Assembly: GCA_963844575.1 (NCBI GenBank)
Contig: CAWJOU010000005.1
Coordinates: 2,046,001 to 2,110,000, forward strand
From: DASZUK01 sp963844575
GTDB lineage: Bacteria > Actinomycetota > Acidimicrobiia > Acidimicrobiales > RAAP-2
Direction: 5' to 3'
DNA: 64,000 nt
Positions 16,018 to 24,432 of this stretch are shown one piece after another (the stretch's first letter is position 1; every line of letters starts with the position of its first letter). The notes below the pieces were generated by a model that was not told the DNA's origin, did not search any database, and saw only the letters and a list, made by a program, of their open reading frames with translations. A program made the translations under genes and the position numbers.

Positions 16018-17175
16018 ATGCCTACGAACGTCGAATCAAATCAGCGCGGCGGTACGCTGGTCGCCGACAAGATGTACCTGGTCTCGGCCGACGCGCACAT
16101 CGTGGAGCCCCCGGAGCTGTGGGAACAGCGGCTGGACAAGCGCTTCCGCGATCGGGCGCCGAAGGTCAGCCAGCTCGAGTACGACGGCGTCATGGTTGAC
16201 GTGTGGCACGTCGAGCACATGGACCCAGTGCCGGTCGGCGGCTTCGTCGGGGCGTCCGCCAAGGGCGACGCGCTCCGCGAGGCGTTCCGGCAGGGCTTCG
16301 CCGCCGCGCCGAAGAGCGTCTGGGATCCGGCGGAGCGCCTCGTGGAGCAGGATCTCGACGGTGTTAGCGCCGAGGTGCTCTACAACACCTGGTGCATGAT
16401 GCTGTTCCACCTAGACGACGTCGAGCTGCGGGCCGCCTGCTTCCGGGCGTACAACGACTATGCCGCCGAGTACACCTCGTACGCGCCGACCCGGATGTTC
16501 GGCGTGGGCGCCATCGACGTGGCAGATATCGATGCCGCGGTCGCCGAGCTCGAACGCATTGCTGCCAACGGCCTTCGTGGTGCCAGCATCACCGGCTTCC
16601 CGCCTCTCGACCGGCCGTTTCACAGCCCGATCTACGACAAGTTCTGGGCCGCGGCCCAAGATCTGTCGATGCCGATCAGCTTGCACACCGGGACCGGCGT
16701 GCGCGGCTTCGGCGGATTTGGCAACGGCACGTTCGCCAACTACATCATGAACCCGTTCGAGATTCAGCTCTCGGTCGCCGACATCATCTTCGGTGGCGTC
16801 TTCGACCGGTTCCCGGGCTTCAAACTCGTCCTCGCCGAGGCGGACGTCTCCTGGCTGCCCCACCTGATGTACCGGATGGACCACGCCTACGACAAGTTCG
16901 ACTCGGCTCGGATGGTCACGCTATCGATGCTGCCGAGCGAGTACGTGACGCAGCGCGGTCTGCTCGCGACGTTCCAATTCGAGGATCGCAACGTCGGCTT
17001 TACGGTCGACATCCTCGGTCCCGAGCATCTCGCGTGGGCTACGGATTATCCGCACATCGAGACGAAGTTCCCGTACTCGCAGGCCGCCGCCGCCGGCAGC
17101 GTCGCTGACCTCACCGCGGACCAGGCCGAGCTCATCACCTCTGCGAATGCGCTCCGCTACTACGGCCGGGACTGA
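16018..17175 (+). CDS. Amidohydrolase-2 family metal hydrolase/decarboxylase
   Basis: 385 residues, the usual size of amidohydrolase-2 (ACMSD-like) enzymes. SADAHIVEPPELW near the N-terminus carries the metal-binding D-x-H motif; SLHTGTG in the middle and WATDYPH near the C-terminus supply the later His and Asp. Relatives hydrolyse or decarboxylate aromatic or cyclic acids with Zn or Mn. Two further members are at 25319 and 26498 but in a different context. The start is fixed by the promoter at 15982-16010. It ends in a hairpin shared with the convergent operon. Confidence 0.88.
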   Translation: MPTNVESNQRGGTLVADKMYLVSADAHIVEPPELWEQRLDKRFRDRAPKVSQLEYDGVMVDVWHVEHMDPVPVGGFVGASAKGDALREAFRQGFAAAPKSVWDPAERLVEQDLDGVSAEVLYNTWCMMLFHLDDVELRAACFRAYNDYAAEYTSYAPTRMFGVGAIDVADIDAAVAELERIAANGLRGASITGFPPLDRPFHSPIYDKFWAAAQDLSMPISLHTGTGVRGFGGFGNGTFANYIMNPFEIQLSVADIIFGGVFDRFPGFKLVLAEADVSWLPHLMYRMDHAYDKFDSARMVTLSMLPSEYVTQRGLLATFQFEDRNVGFTVDILGPEHLAWATDYPHIETKFPYSQAAAAGSVADLTADQAELITSANALRYYGRD

Positions 17176-17186
17176 TCCCCAGTCCT
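17168..17186. terminator. Hairpin between convergent genes
   Basis: GGGACTG (17168-17174) and CAGTCCT (17180-17186) pair over 7 bp (one G-U) around a 5-base loop. It overlaps both stop regions, of the amidohydrolase (17175) and of the opposing oxidoreductase (17186), and is a likely bidirectional terminator without a U-tract. Confidence 0.45.
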
Positions 17187-17641
17187 TAGCCCATCTTGCG
17201 GAAGTCCCAGCTCACCACCTTGGTCGGGACGAGGCGTACCCACGCGTGGGCACCGTCGGCGACGAACGGGCCAGCCAGGTACTTCCGCCCGTAGTGCTCC
17301 TCGACCGCACGAACCGATTCGTCGGGCGTTGCGCTCCGAGGTACGTCGGCCACCGGTGACGCTTCGCCAGTCATCTCGACACCGCGCAGCTCGGTAAAGG
17401 CGTCGCCGCCGTCGACGATCACGCTGATTCGAGGATCGCGCTGGAGGTTTACCCAGCGCTGGCTCTTGACGACGGAATTCAACCAGAGCGCTCCATCGAT
17501 CCAGACGAACCAGAGCGGGGACACATGCGGTGACCCGTCCCCGTTCACGGTGGCGACCCGGCAGGTGCGCTCCTGCTCCAAGAAGTTGTCAACCTCCTCG
17601 GGGGTCATCGCGATGCGCCGTCCGCGACGCTGAGCTTTCAT
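17186..17641 (-). CDS. PPOX-class (flavin/F420) split-barrel protein
   Basis: 151 residues. TCRVATVNGDGSPHVSPLWFVW is the typical first strands of the pyridoxamine-phosphate-oxidase-like split barrel, followed by WVNLQRDPRISVIVDGG. Actinobacterial members often use F420 rather than FMN. ATG 17641 overlaps the upstream stop as ATGA, which supports this start over ATG 17653. It is the last gene of a three-gene operon with the hydratase and reductase genes. Confidence 0.85.
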   Translation of the reverse strand: MKAQRRGRRIAMTPEEVDNFLEQERTCRVATVNGDGSPHVSPLWFVWIDGALWLNSVVKSQRWVNLQRDPRISVIVDGGDAFTELRGVEMTGEASPVADVPRSATPDESVRAVEEHYGRKYLAGPFVADGAHAWVRLVPTKVVSWDFRKMG

Positions 17642-18399
17642 CGACCGCTCCAAACTGGGCGCCGCTTCTCTAGGAACGCCGCCACGCCCTCTCGTAGGTC
17701 TTCCGAGTCACCAACCATGCCGTACGCCGCCGCCGTCGCGGCCCAACCGAGCTCGCCGTCGGACCCAAGCACGCGGTCGATCGCGGCCAGGCAAGCCTGG
17801 ATCGCGAGCGGCGCGTTCGAGCACAGTCGCCCAGCCAGCTCGACCGCCCGGTGCCGGGCGTCGCCCGGTTCAGCGAGCAAGTTCACGAACCCGACGGCGT
17901 ACGCTCGAGCGGCGTCGATCGGGTCGCCCGTGAGGACCATCTCGCGAGCAAGGTTCACGGGAAGCGCACGCGGTCCGCGAAATAGGGCACCACAGGTCGG
18001 CACAACCCCTCGTTTCACCTCGGGGAGGCCGAAGCGAGCTGACGTCGAAGCGACCACGAGATCGCACGCCAGCACGATCTCGAGCCCGCCGCCCAGGGCA
18101 AAGCCCTCAACGGCCGCGACGAGGGGCTTGCGTCGCTCACGCCGGATGATCCCGTACTCGCCGCCTCGCTCCGTCACATAGTCCCCGCCGGCCGTGAGAT
18201 CACTCCCGGCGCAGAACGCGTCGCTCGTACCGGTCAACACGCCCGCCCAGAGCTCGCCGTCATCGTCGAGCTGGTTCAGCGCCGCGTCCAACTCGTCGGC
18301 CATCTGTCGGTTGATGGCGTTGTACTTCTCGCCACGCTGCATCGAGATGACGAGGACGTGGTCGGTCCGTTCAACGTTGAGGAACGACCGGTCGATCAC
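17638..18399 (-). CDS. Enoyl-CoA hydratase/isomerase (crotonase)
   Basis: 253 residues, normal crotonase length. The oxyanion-hole loops are visible as REKYNAINRQM-like region and EGFALGGGLEIVLACDLVVAS. The expected catalytic Glu position downstream (VKRGVVPTCGALFRGPRALP) lacks one of the two hydratase Glu residues in the usual motif, so isomerase, hydratase or thioesterase activity cannot be separated by eye. It overlaps both neighbours by 4 bp and is translationally coupled with them. Likely role: acyl-CoA catabolism. Confidence 0.85.
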   Translation of the reverse strand: MIDRSFLNVERTDHVLVISMQRGEKYNAINRQMADELDAALNQLDDDGELWAGVLTGTSDAFCAGSDLTAGGDYVTERGGEYGIIRRERRKPLVAAVEGFALGGGLEIVLACDLVVASTSARFGLPEVKRGVVPTCGALFRGPRALPVNLAREMVLTGDPIDAARAYAVGFVNLLAEPGDARHRAVELAGRLCSNAPLAIQACLAAIDRVLGSDGELGWAATAAAYGMVGDSEDLREGVAAFLEKRRPVWSGR

Positions 18400-19394
18400 G
18401 GATCCGTCTCCGGCGCCGCTCGAAACTCAACGGTGAGCTCGTCGAGCTGCCGCAAGAGATCGTCGTCGAGCGACACCTTCTCGGCGGCGACGGCGTCGTC
18501 CAACTGCTCGGGTCGGGTTGCGCCGACGATCACCGACGACACGGTCGGCTGCGCCAGCACCCACGCCACGGCCAGCGTCGCCATAGAGGTCCCGGCCGCG
18601 TCGGCCACCGGGCGCAGGGAATCAACGACGTCGAACGAGCGGTCGTGCCAATAGCGTTTGCGGTATTGGGGGCCGCCCGTCCCGACGATGGCGAAGCGGG
18701 TGCCTTCTTCCGGCTGGGCGTCGCGTCGGTGCTTTCCCGTCAGCAGGCCGCCGGCCATGGGGTTGTACGGGATGACACCGAGACCGGTCTCCGCTGCTAG
18801 CGGGAGCAGTTCCCGCTCGATACCGCGCGAGATCAGGTTGTACCGGGGTTGATGGCTCACGAAGCGAACAACGCCGCAGGCCTCACTGCGTCCGAGCGCC
18901 AACGCAGTTCGGTAGGCCGGGAAGTTCGAGCAGCCGACATACCGAGCCCGGCCCGACGAAACGATGTGGTCGAGAGCGGCGAGCGTCTCATCGAGCGGAG
19001 TCAGTCGGTCGTCCTGATGCAGTTGGTAGAGGTCGACGTGGTCGGTCTGGAGCCGCCGGAGAGAATCGTCGATAGCCGACAGAAGGTGCTTGCGCGAGTT
19101 GCCGCGGTCCCACGGATGGGCACCGGTCGGATTGAAACCCTTCGTCGCGATGATCACCTCGTCCCGTCGACCGCGCATCCAACGTCCGACGATCTCCTCC
19201 GTCAGCCCGGTCGTCGAGGAGTCGCCGCCGATCGGGTAGACGTCGGCCGTGTCGAGGAAGGTGATGCCTGCCTCGACGGCCGTGTCCAGAATCGCTCGCG
19301 AACTGGGCTCGTCACATTGGACGCCAAACGTCATCGTTCCAAGGCAGAGTCGAGACACCTGGAGACCCGAGCGTCCGAGCGGCGAGTGGTTCAC
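18396..19394 (-). CDS. Aldo/keto reductase (AKR11/12-like)
   Basis: 332 residues. LGRSGLQVSRLCLGTMTFG is the standard N-terminus of the larger AKRs; catalytic D and Y are in DTADVYPIGG, K in IATKGF and H in YQLHQDD. The NADP-binding tail is SSVIVGATRPEQLDDAV. First gene of an operon with the crotonase and PPOX genes (ATGA overlaps). Substrate unknown. Confidence 0.88.
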   Translation of the reverse strand: MNHSPLGRSGLQVSRLCLGTMTFGVQCDEPSSRAILDTAVEAGITFLDTADVYPIGGDSSTTGLTEEIVGRWMRGRRDEVIIATKGFNPTGAHPWDRGNSRKHLLSAIDDSLRRLQTDHVDLYQLHQDDRLTPLDETLAALDHIVSSGRARYVGCSNFPAYRTALALGRSEACGVVRFVSHQPRYNLISRGIERELLPLAAETGLGVIPYNPMAGGLLTGKHRRDAQPEEGTRFAIVGTGGPQYRKRYWHDRSFDVVDSLRPVADAAGTSMATLAVAWVLAQPTVSSVIVGATRPEQLDDAVAAEKVSLDDDLLRQLDELTVEFRAAPETDP

Positions 19395-19671
19395 GGCTCG
19401 CTTCTAGCCCCTCGACGCGAGCCCTCGCTCGCGCTCGAGTACACGAACGGTTCACCGGTACCGGTGGACGGGCGCGCCACGAGGCATCTCAACCGCCGAC
19501 CGCCGCTCCCCACCCTCTCAGGATACACAACCTCGGATATCGGCCACTGTTCGCTGTGTGCGTCATCGGGTCACCGGCCAGGGCCTCTGATGCGTTCGCG
19601 GTGATCGGTCGGGCCGGCTCGCGCCGCCGCATCGTCGACTGGGGCTGTCCGTCAGGAGTCTCGAGGCTGAA

Positions 19672-19716
19672 GGCATGACGCACGAGAGTCACCGGTCGAG
19701 TCCTGCACCGCTCGCG
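19672..19716 (+). pseudogene. Decayed copy of tRNA-Val(GAC) 3' half
   Basis: GCATGACGC at 19673-19681 matches the anticodon stem-loop of the tRNA-Val at 14093 exactly. The following bases align with two single-base gaps: GTCAC, then GGT-CGAGTCCTG against GGTTCGAGTCCTG, then ACCGC. Upstream the D-arm half is barely recognisable, and no CCA remains. It is in direct orientation with the intact gene. The rest of the 19395-19823 gap shows no gene. Confidence 0.6.
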
Positions 19717-19823
19717 GAGCCCGCTCCGGCGCAACCGTCATCGTTTCGGCCTTGATTCTCGGAAGGGACAGGTGTTCACTCAACCCAGGTTGCTCGATCG
19801 AGCGCCGCTCAAGGAGGGAACCC

Positions 19824-20216
19824 ATGGGGACGAAAGAAGACGCCGAGTTGGTCCGTCGAGGGTACGAAGCCTTCGGCGCAGGGGACATGGAGACGCTCGC
19901 TGCGCTCTTCGCTGAAGATGCAGTGTGGCACGTTCCGGGCAGTGCCCGTATCTCTGGGACCAAGCAGGGCCGAGATGCCATCTTCGCCTTCTTCGCTGAG
20001 CTGTTCTCCCTGTCGGGCGGAACCGTGAAGGTGACCTTGCAAGAGGTGATCGCCGGGGACGAGCACACGGTTGGGCTAGATCATTTGCACGCGGAACGGA
20101 ATGGCGACGTCCTCGACCAGAACTCGGTAAACGTCTTTCGCATTCGTGACGGCAAGGTCGTCGAGGTGTCGCAGTTCAGCCAGGACACCGAGAGAGCCGG
20201 CAACTTCTGGTCATAG
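19824..20216 (+). CDS. SnoaL-like/ketosteroid-isomerase-fold protein
   Basis: 130 residues of the NTF2-like alpha+beta fold: RRGYEAFGAGDMETLAALFAEDAVWHVPG is the typical start of SnoaL-like polyketide-cyclase-related proteins, ending with FRIRDGKVVEVSQFSQD. Functions range from isomerases to binding proteins; none can be assigned. AAGGAGGGAA at 19811-19820 is an excellent ribosome site for ATG 19824. It is followed by tRNA-Gly on the other strand. Confidence 0.85.
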   Translation: MGTKEDAELVRRGYEAFGAGDMETLAALFAEDAVWHVPGSARISGTKQGRDAIFAFFAELFSLSGGTVKVTLQEVIAGDEHTVGLDHLHAERNGDVLDQNSVNVFRIRDGKVVEVSQFSQDTERAGNFWS

Positions 20217-20233
20217 TCACTCCAGCTTCACAT

Positions 20234-20308
20234 TGGAGCGGACGGCAGGATTCGAACCTACGACCTCAGCCCTGGAAGGGCTGTGCTCTACCGCTGAGCC
20301 ACATCCGC
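20234..20308 (-). tRNA. tRNA-Gly(TCC)
   Basis: Minus-strand cloverleaf: acceptor GCGGATG/CGTCCGC, anticodon stem CAGCC/GGCTG around CTTCCAG (anticodon TCC), T-loop TTCGAAT, discriminator T and encoded CCA (20234-20236). All arms pair. Confidence 0.95.
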
Positions 20309-20465
20309 ACGAGTGATCGCTTGTTCGCGTCACCGATGGACAGAGCGGTGGACGACCGAGTTGATACGTGGAGTTCTTTCGGACCCCTCCAAGACACTGC
20401 GCCGTGTCAAGGGTTGCTCATCCCGCCACCCACGACTGGCCCGGTCTGGCCGACGGCCGGGCCCC

Positions 20466-20557
20466 GATGGCCCGACCCGGGCGACCCACGGCCTCGAGCC
20501 GATGCCCGACCCGGGCGACCTACGGCCACGAGGGGATGGCCCGAACCGGGCGAGGCC
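20466..20557. repeat. Imperfect 34/35-bp direct repeat, three copies
   Basis: Units beginning GATGGCCCGACCCGGGCGACC start at 20466, 20501 and 20535 and degrade at the edges. They lie in the gene-poor stretch 20309-20724 between tRNA-Gly and a hypothetical gene, where no other feature is seen. The central CCCGGG is palindromic. Confidence 0.6.
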
Positions 20558-20724
20558 GTACGTAGCAGCGAGAGCTCATGTACGCGATCGAGCCGGACGG
20601 CGGTCGGGGTCCTTTGGCCGGACTATTGATGGCCAAGAGATCGCGATCTCATGAGTCAAATGGATTCCACCGATTTTTTGAGCCATACGTACGATTGATA
20701 CCAAAGATCCCATAGGGTAGAGGC

Positions 20725-21162
20725 ATGCCAGCAACCAAGAGAGCAAAGACCAACGACCGGCGGGGTCCGCGGATGTCCGAGGCCCACAAAGCCGCCCTGG
20801 CCAAAGGCCGGGAAGAGGGCCGAGCCGTGCGCCTGTACCTGGAAGCGTTGGCGTCGGGTAAACGTCGCCCTGGGCGACAGCGCACCCCAGTAAGCATCAA
20901 GAAACGGCTGGACAAGCTGGACTGGGAGATCGAAACGGCTGATTCGTTCGATCGGCTGCACCTCGTCCAGGAGCGACGGAACCTCGAGGTCAACTTGGCC
21001 GAAGCCGAACAGCCGTCCGACCTGGTCGGTCTGGAAAAGGGCTTCGTCAAGGTGGCCAAAACCTATGGCGAGCGCCGGGGCATTGCCTACAGCACGTGGC
21101 GGATGGTGGGCGTCCGGCCTGACGTGTTGCAGAAGGCCGGGATCGCTCGGACCAGAAGTTGA
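20725..21162 (+). CDS. Conserved small basic protein of unknown function
   Basis: 145 residues. N-terminus is Lys/Arg-rich with RRGPRMSEAHKAALAKGREEGRA (AT-hook-like RGPR), then a helical region with KRRPGRQRTP, a charged coiled-coil-like stretch, and a C-terminal helix-turn-type block KVAKTYGERRGIAYSTWRMVGV. Similar proteins are common in Acidimicrobiia-like genomes in my recollection, without known function; DNA binding is plausible. ATG 20725 follows an A/T-rich upstream stretch with TTGATA at 20695-20700. Confidence 0.75.
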   Translation: MPATKRAKTNDRRGPRMSEAHKAALAKGREEGRAVRLYLEALASGKRRPGRQRTPVSIKKRLDKLDWEIETADSFDRLHLVQERRNLEVNLAEAEQPSDLVGLEKGFVKVAKTYGERRGIAYSTWRMVGVRPDVLQKAGIARTRS

Positions 21163-21190
21163 TGGCCGGGGCCGGCCGTCTCTCTGCGGA

Positions 21191-21682
21191 TCATTCGGAG
21201 TTGGGGGAGCGGTTGGCCGCTTGGGCGATCCTGCCTTGGACCAGCTGATCGCCGGCCGTCTCTGGCACGACGCACAGCCAGAGGAGACGGTGACGCCGGC
21301 GGTCGATCTTCCACCCGTCAGGCGTGCGCAGGAACTGATCGCGGTAGTGGATGCCGCGGATGATGACCTGGCCGGGTGCGGCGTGACGATCGACGAGATG
21401 AACGACCGCGTGCAGCTCTGACGCCGCGCGGTCGCCGTCAAGGGCGACGTGCATGTTGCTCGGGCTGTGGCTCGAGTGAGCAAAGCACTCCATGCCGTCC
21501 AACCACGTGCTGAGGAACGATCCGATTGGTTGCGGGCCTTGTCGATCGTCGTCGCTCGCAAACTCGTACGTCGCGGTAGTCGTGAAGACAGGGTTCATTA
21601 GCTCTGGACGACGGCTATCGAGGGCGAAAAAGTACTGGTTCAACACTGCCGCGATCTCTTGACGGTCGGTCAACTCGGTCAT
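21191..21682 (-). CDS. SnoaL-like/NTF2-fold protein
   Basis: 163 residues. DRQEIAAVLNQYFFALDSR is the standard opening of SnoaL_4-type proteins; HYRDQFLRTPDGWKIDRRRHRLLW is the matching C-terminal strand pair. Many relatives are ring-hydroxylating-dioxygenase small subunits or scytalone-dehydratase-like enzymes. It is divergent from the F420-type reductase gene across an unusually A/T-rich gap (around 21740-21775). Substrate unknown. Confidence 0.8.
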   Translation of the reverse strand: MTELTDRQEIAAVLNQYFFALDSRRPELMNPVFTTTATYEFASDDDRQGPQPIGSFLSTWLDGMECFAHSSHSPSNMHVALDGDRAASELHAVVHLVDRHAAPGQVIIRGIHYRDQFLRTPDGWKIDRRRHRLLWLCVVPETAGDQLVQGRIAQAANRSPNSE

Positions 21683-22002
21683 GGTTTATCAAGCCTCACG
21701 CTTCTATCGAATCGGGCACACCATGATGGTCAGTCTGGTCTAAACGGAAACGAAAAATAAATAGTATATTGTGCCGTCCACGTCAGCCAAGTGGTCTCGA
21801 CCAACTGACCGTTGGCTATCGGCGGTCAACGGCGTCCGGCGGCAGTCGGATGGTCAAGGACCGATGGCGCGGCATCTTCGGCGAGAAGACTCCCCATGCC
21901 ATCGAAACGGCAGGCCACGAGCCCGTGGCGCAGTCCGGACGGCCCCAAACAGCCGGGGCGGATCTTGGTCGCCGAGACGTTCCGGCCGCTAGCGTTAGTG
22001 GT

Positions 22003-22422
22003 GTGACGCAGCTAGCCGATTTGAACTTGCAGATCATCGAAGAGTTCCGAGCGAACGGAGGTCACCTCGGCGGGCAGTTCGCGGGACGGTCGGTCGTGCT
22101 GGTCCACCACAAGGGCCGTCGCAGCGGCACTGATCGAGTGAATCCGCTCGCCTCCCTCCGGGTGGACAGTGGGTGGGCGGTGTTCGGTTCCTTTCAAGGC
22201 GGGCCTCGTCACCCGGACTGGTACTTCAATCTCTTGGCCGAGCCGCACACCACGATCGAGGTCGGGACGGAGACGATCGAGGTGATCGCCCGCGAGGCCG
22301 TCGGCCAAGAGCGCGACGAGATCTTCGAGCGACAGAAGGCCGCCGTCGCCGTCTTCGCCGAGTACGAGAGGGATGCTCGAGCGCGCGTCATCCCGGTGGT
22401 CGTGTTCGAACCGGCGGAATAG
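22003..22422 (+). CDS. Deazaflavin (F420)-dependent nitroreductase-family protein
   Basis: 139 residues from GTG 22003. LHHKGRRSG-type segment (here VLVHHKGRRSGTDRVNPLA), then SFQGGPRHPDWYFNLLAEPHTTIEVG, is the hallmark of the DDN/DUF385 family, which uses F420H2 or binds lipids. The frame is open 230 bp upstream but that part lacks coding character, and the family begins near LNLQIIEEFRANGG. Stop is 29 bp before the DsbA-family gene, so the two may be co-transcribed. Confidence 0.85.
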   Translation: MTQLADLNLQIIEEFRANGGHLGGQFAGRSVVLVHHKGRRSGTDRVNPLASLRVDSGWAVFGSFQGGPRHPDWYFNLLAEPHTTIEVGTETIEVIAREAVGQERDEIFERQKAAVAVFAEYERDARARVIPVVVFEPAE

Positions 22423-22451
22423 CGGGCGGGCCTCGCACGTTGTCGTGGAAC

Positions 22452-23153
22452 ATGAGGGTAGAGATCTTCTCCGACGTCGTGTGTCCGTGGTGTGCCATCG
22501 GCAAGCGGCGCTTCGAGGGGGCCCTCGCTCACTTTGCCCACGCGGACGAGGTGGACGTCGTGTGGCGAGCTTTCGAGCTCGATCCCTCGGCCCCGGCCAC
22601 CGCGGAAGGCGACCTCACGACGCATCTGGCGGAGAAGTACGGCATCTCCGAGGAGCAGGCCCGTGCTTCTCAGGCCGGGCTGACTGCGATGGCCGAACAG
22701 GAGGGCCTCGACTTCCACTTCGATTTGGCGCAGCGGGCGAACACGTTCGACGCGCACCGGCTGCTCCACTATGCGCTCGAAGTCGGTGCCCAGGAGGTGC
22801 TCGAAGAGCGGCTCTTCCGGGCGTACTTCACCGAAGGCGCCCCGATCGGCGATCGCGGGACGCTCGTCCGGCTGGCCGAGGAGGTCGGCCTCGACGGCGC
22901 GAGCTGTGCCGAGATCCTCGAAACCGAACGCTACGGTGCCGAGGTGCGGGCCGACGAGGCGGACGCCCGTGCCCTCGGCGTCTCCGGCGTGCCGTTCTTC
23001 GTGATCGATCGCCAGTACGGCATCTCCGGGGCCCAGAGCGCCGAGACCATCCTCGCCGTGCTCGAAGAAGCCTGGTCCGGCGCCCACCAGACGGTCCCGG
23101 TCGAAAGTGGCGGTGCCGTCTGTGACGACGAGAGTTGCGAGCTCGAGCACTGA
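22452..23153 (+). CDS. DsbA-family protein, FrnE type
   Basis: 233 residues. VEIFSDVVCPWCAIGKRRF gives the thioredoxin-fold CPWC active site near residues 12-15; GVSGVPFFVIDRQYGISGAQ has the cis-Pro loop. This is the FrnE/2-hydroxychromene-2-carboxylate isomerase-like branch, cytoplasmic oxidoreductases linked to oxidative stress. A C-terminal Cys pair (AVCDDESC) is an extra that could resolve disulfides or bind metal. ATG 22452; no signal peptide. Confidence 0.9.
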   Translation: MRVEIFSDVVCPWCAIGKRRFEGALAHFAHADEVDVVWRAFELDPSAPATAEGDLTTHLAEKYGISEEQARASQAGLTAMAEQEGLDFHFDLAQRANTFDAHRLLHYALEVGAQEVLEERLFRAYFTEGAPIGDRGTLVRLAEEVGLDGASCAEILETERYGAEVRADEADARALGVSGVPFFVIDRQYGISGAQSAETILAVLEEAWSGAHQTVPVESGGAVCDDESCELEH

Positions 23154-23205
23154 CGGCGAGATCGGGCAGCCTGAAGCGGGCGGTCGGAGCCCGGCGACCC
23201 CGGCG

Positions 23206-23568
23206 TCAGCCAGTGACGCTGCCGCGTAGCTCCCACCGATTGCCGGCCGGGTCCCGACAGAGCACGATGCGACGACCGGCGCTGTCGATCGCTTCGTATC
23301 GGTAGCCGGCCTCGTCGAACTTTTGCTCCAGTGCGGCCAGCTCGTCGCCCAGCTCGACCGCGACATGCGCACGGGCGGCCGGCCGATGGTCGGGGTCCTC
23401 GCTCAGGTGGACCTGTTTACCGTCGTCGCTCTCGAACCATCTGGCCGTGGATGACGCTTCCGGGGTCAGTTCCACTCGCCGGTAGCCGAGCAGATCGACG
23501 AGGAAGGCCGCTTCGGCATCGGCCCCGCCGGCCGGAACACCGAGGTTGACGTGATGGAAGAGGAGCAT
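23206..23568 (-). CDS. VOC/glyoxalase-family protein
   Basis: 120 residues, one vicinal-oxygen-chelate module pair: LFHHVNLGVPAGG at the start (metal-binding His), VHLSEDPDHRP in the middle and LCRDPAGNRWELRG at the end (metal-binding Glu). Reaction unknown; small VOC proteins include lyases, dioxygenases and resistance proteins. It is convergent with the DsbA-family gene. Confidence 0.85.
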   Translation of the reverse strand: MLLFHHVNLGVPAGGADAEAAFLVDLLGYRRVELTPEASSTARWFESDDGKQVHLSEDPDHRPAARAHVAVELGDELAALEQKFDEAGYRYEAIDSAGRRIVLCRDPAGNRWELRGSVTG

Positions 23569-23601
23569 TGATCCGAACCTAGTGGCGGACCGAGCGCCGG
23601 C

Positions 23602-24432
23602 TCACTCCTCGAAGGCGCGGGGATGGATCGTCCGGCCGTCCCGGTACCAGACCTGGTGAGCGGTGGCCCCCCCGTCGATGACGAACGTCTGACCGGTGAT
23701 CCACGACGCGTCGGGCCCGGCGAGGAAGGTGACCAGCGGGGTCACGTCCTCCACGGTGCAGTGTCCCGGGAGCAGCCAGTTCCCCTCGAACGCGTCGAGC
23801 ATCTCCTGCGACATGAAGCGCTGCACGAGGTCGGTGAGGATGAGCGCGGTGGCCACGGTGTTCGCCCGGATGTTCTTACGGCCGTGCGTCGTGGCGATCG
23901 ATCGCGTCAGGGCGTGCAGACCGGCCTTGGCGACGTCGTACGACATGTGGCTGAGATCGCCGTACATGGCCGCGATGGCGGAGATGTTGACGATCGACCC
24001 TCCGCCTTGGCGGACCATGTGCGGAATGACGAGCCGGCACGCAGCGAGCGGTGCCCGCAGATCGACGGCCAGCGTCCGGTCCCAGGCCTCCCACGTGGTC
24101 TTCTCGACGTCGCGGTCGTTCCCGACGATCTCGGGCTCGTTGGCCATCGCGTTGTTGCAGAGAATGTTGATCTGTCCGAACTCGGCGATCAGCTCCGCCA
24201 CCGCGTCGGCCAAGCGGTCGTCGTCGGCGATGTCGACATGCTGGCTGATCGCCCGCCCGCCGGCGGCCGTGATCTCGCCGGCCACCTCGTCGGCGAGCGC
24301 CCCGTTGATGTCGAGGACCGAGACCGTCGCGCCGGCGGCGGCCATCGAGTGGGCGATGCCGCGCCCGACGCCTTGGCCGGCGCCGGTGACGATCGCCACC
24401 TGGTCCTGGAGCTTCTTGGTGGCGTCGCTCAC
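23602..24432 (-). CDS. Short-chain dehydrogenase/reductase
   Basis: 276 residues. TGAGQGVGRGIA is the dinucleotide-binding motif, NNA is present, catalytic Ser in NISAIAA, and Y/K in SYDVAKAG. The C-terminal ~20 residues (ATAHQVWYRDGRTIHPRAF) are longer than usual. Its ATG overlaps the stop of the upstream SDR gene by 4 bp, so the two are coupled and may act in sequence on a pathway shared with the amidohydrolases further upstream. Confidence 0.9.
   Translation of the reverse strand: MSDATKKLQDQVAIVTGAGQGVGRGIAHSMAAAGATVSVLDINGALADEVAGEITAAGGRAISQHVDIADDDRLADAVAELIAEFGQINILCNNAMANEPEIVGNDRDVEKTTWEAWDRTLAVDLRAPLAACRLVIPHMVRQGGGSIVNISAIAAMYGDLSHMSYDVAKAGLHALTRSIATTHGRKNIRANTVATALILTDLVQRFMSQEMLDAFEGNWLLPGHCTVEDVTPLVTFLAGPDASWITGQTFVIDGGATAHQVWYRDGRTIHPRAFEE

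Larger units (their letters stand above)
14169..19671. other. Possible old tRNA-Val-bounded insertion
   Basis: The segment between the intact tRNA-Val gene and a degraded copy of its anticodon-loop-to-acceptor half has the outline of a tRNA-targeted integrated element: intact tRNA at one end, 3' fragment in direct orientation at the other. It holds a signal-peptidase-like gene, an amidohydrolase and a three-gene operon. No integrase, relaxase or phage gene is seen, so if it is an element it has lost its mobility genes. Confidence 0.25.

Noticed and set aside
14169..19671. Active mobile element
   Set aside because: Only tRNA remnants suggest insertion; no integrase, transposase, relaxase or phage genes and no intact flanking repeats were found.
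21769..22002. N-terminal extension of the F420-type reductase gene
   Set aside because: Upstream codons lack coding character and the family fold begins right after GTG 22003.
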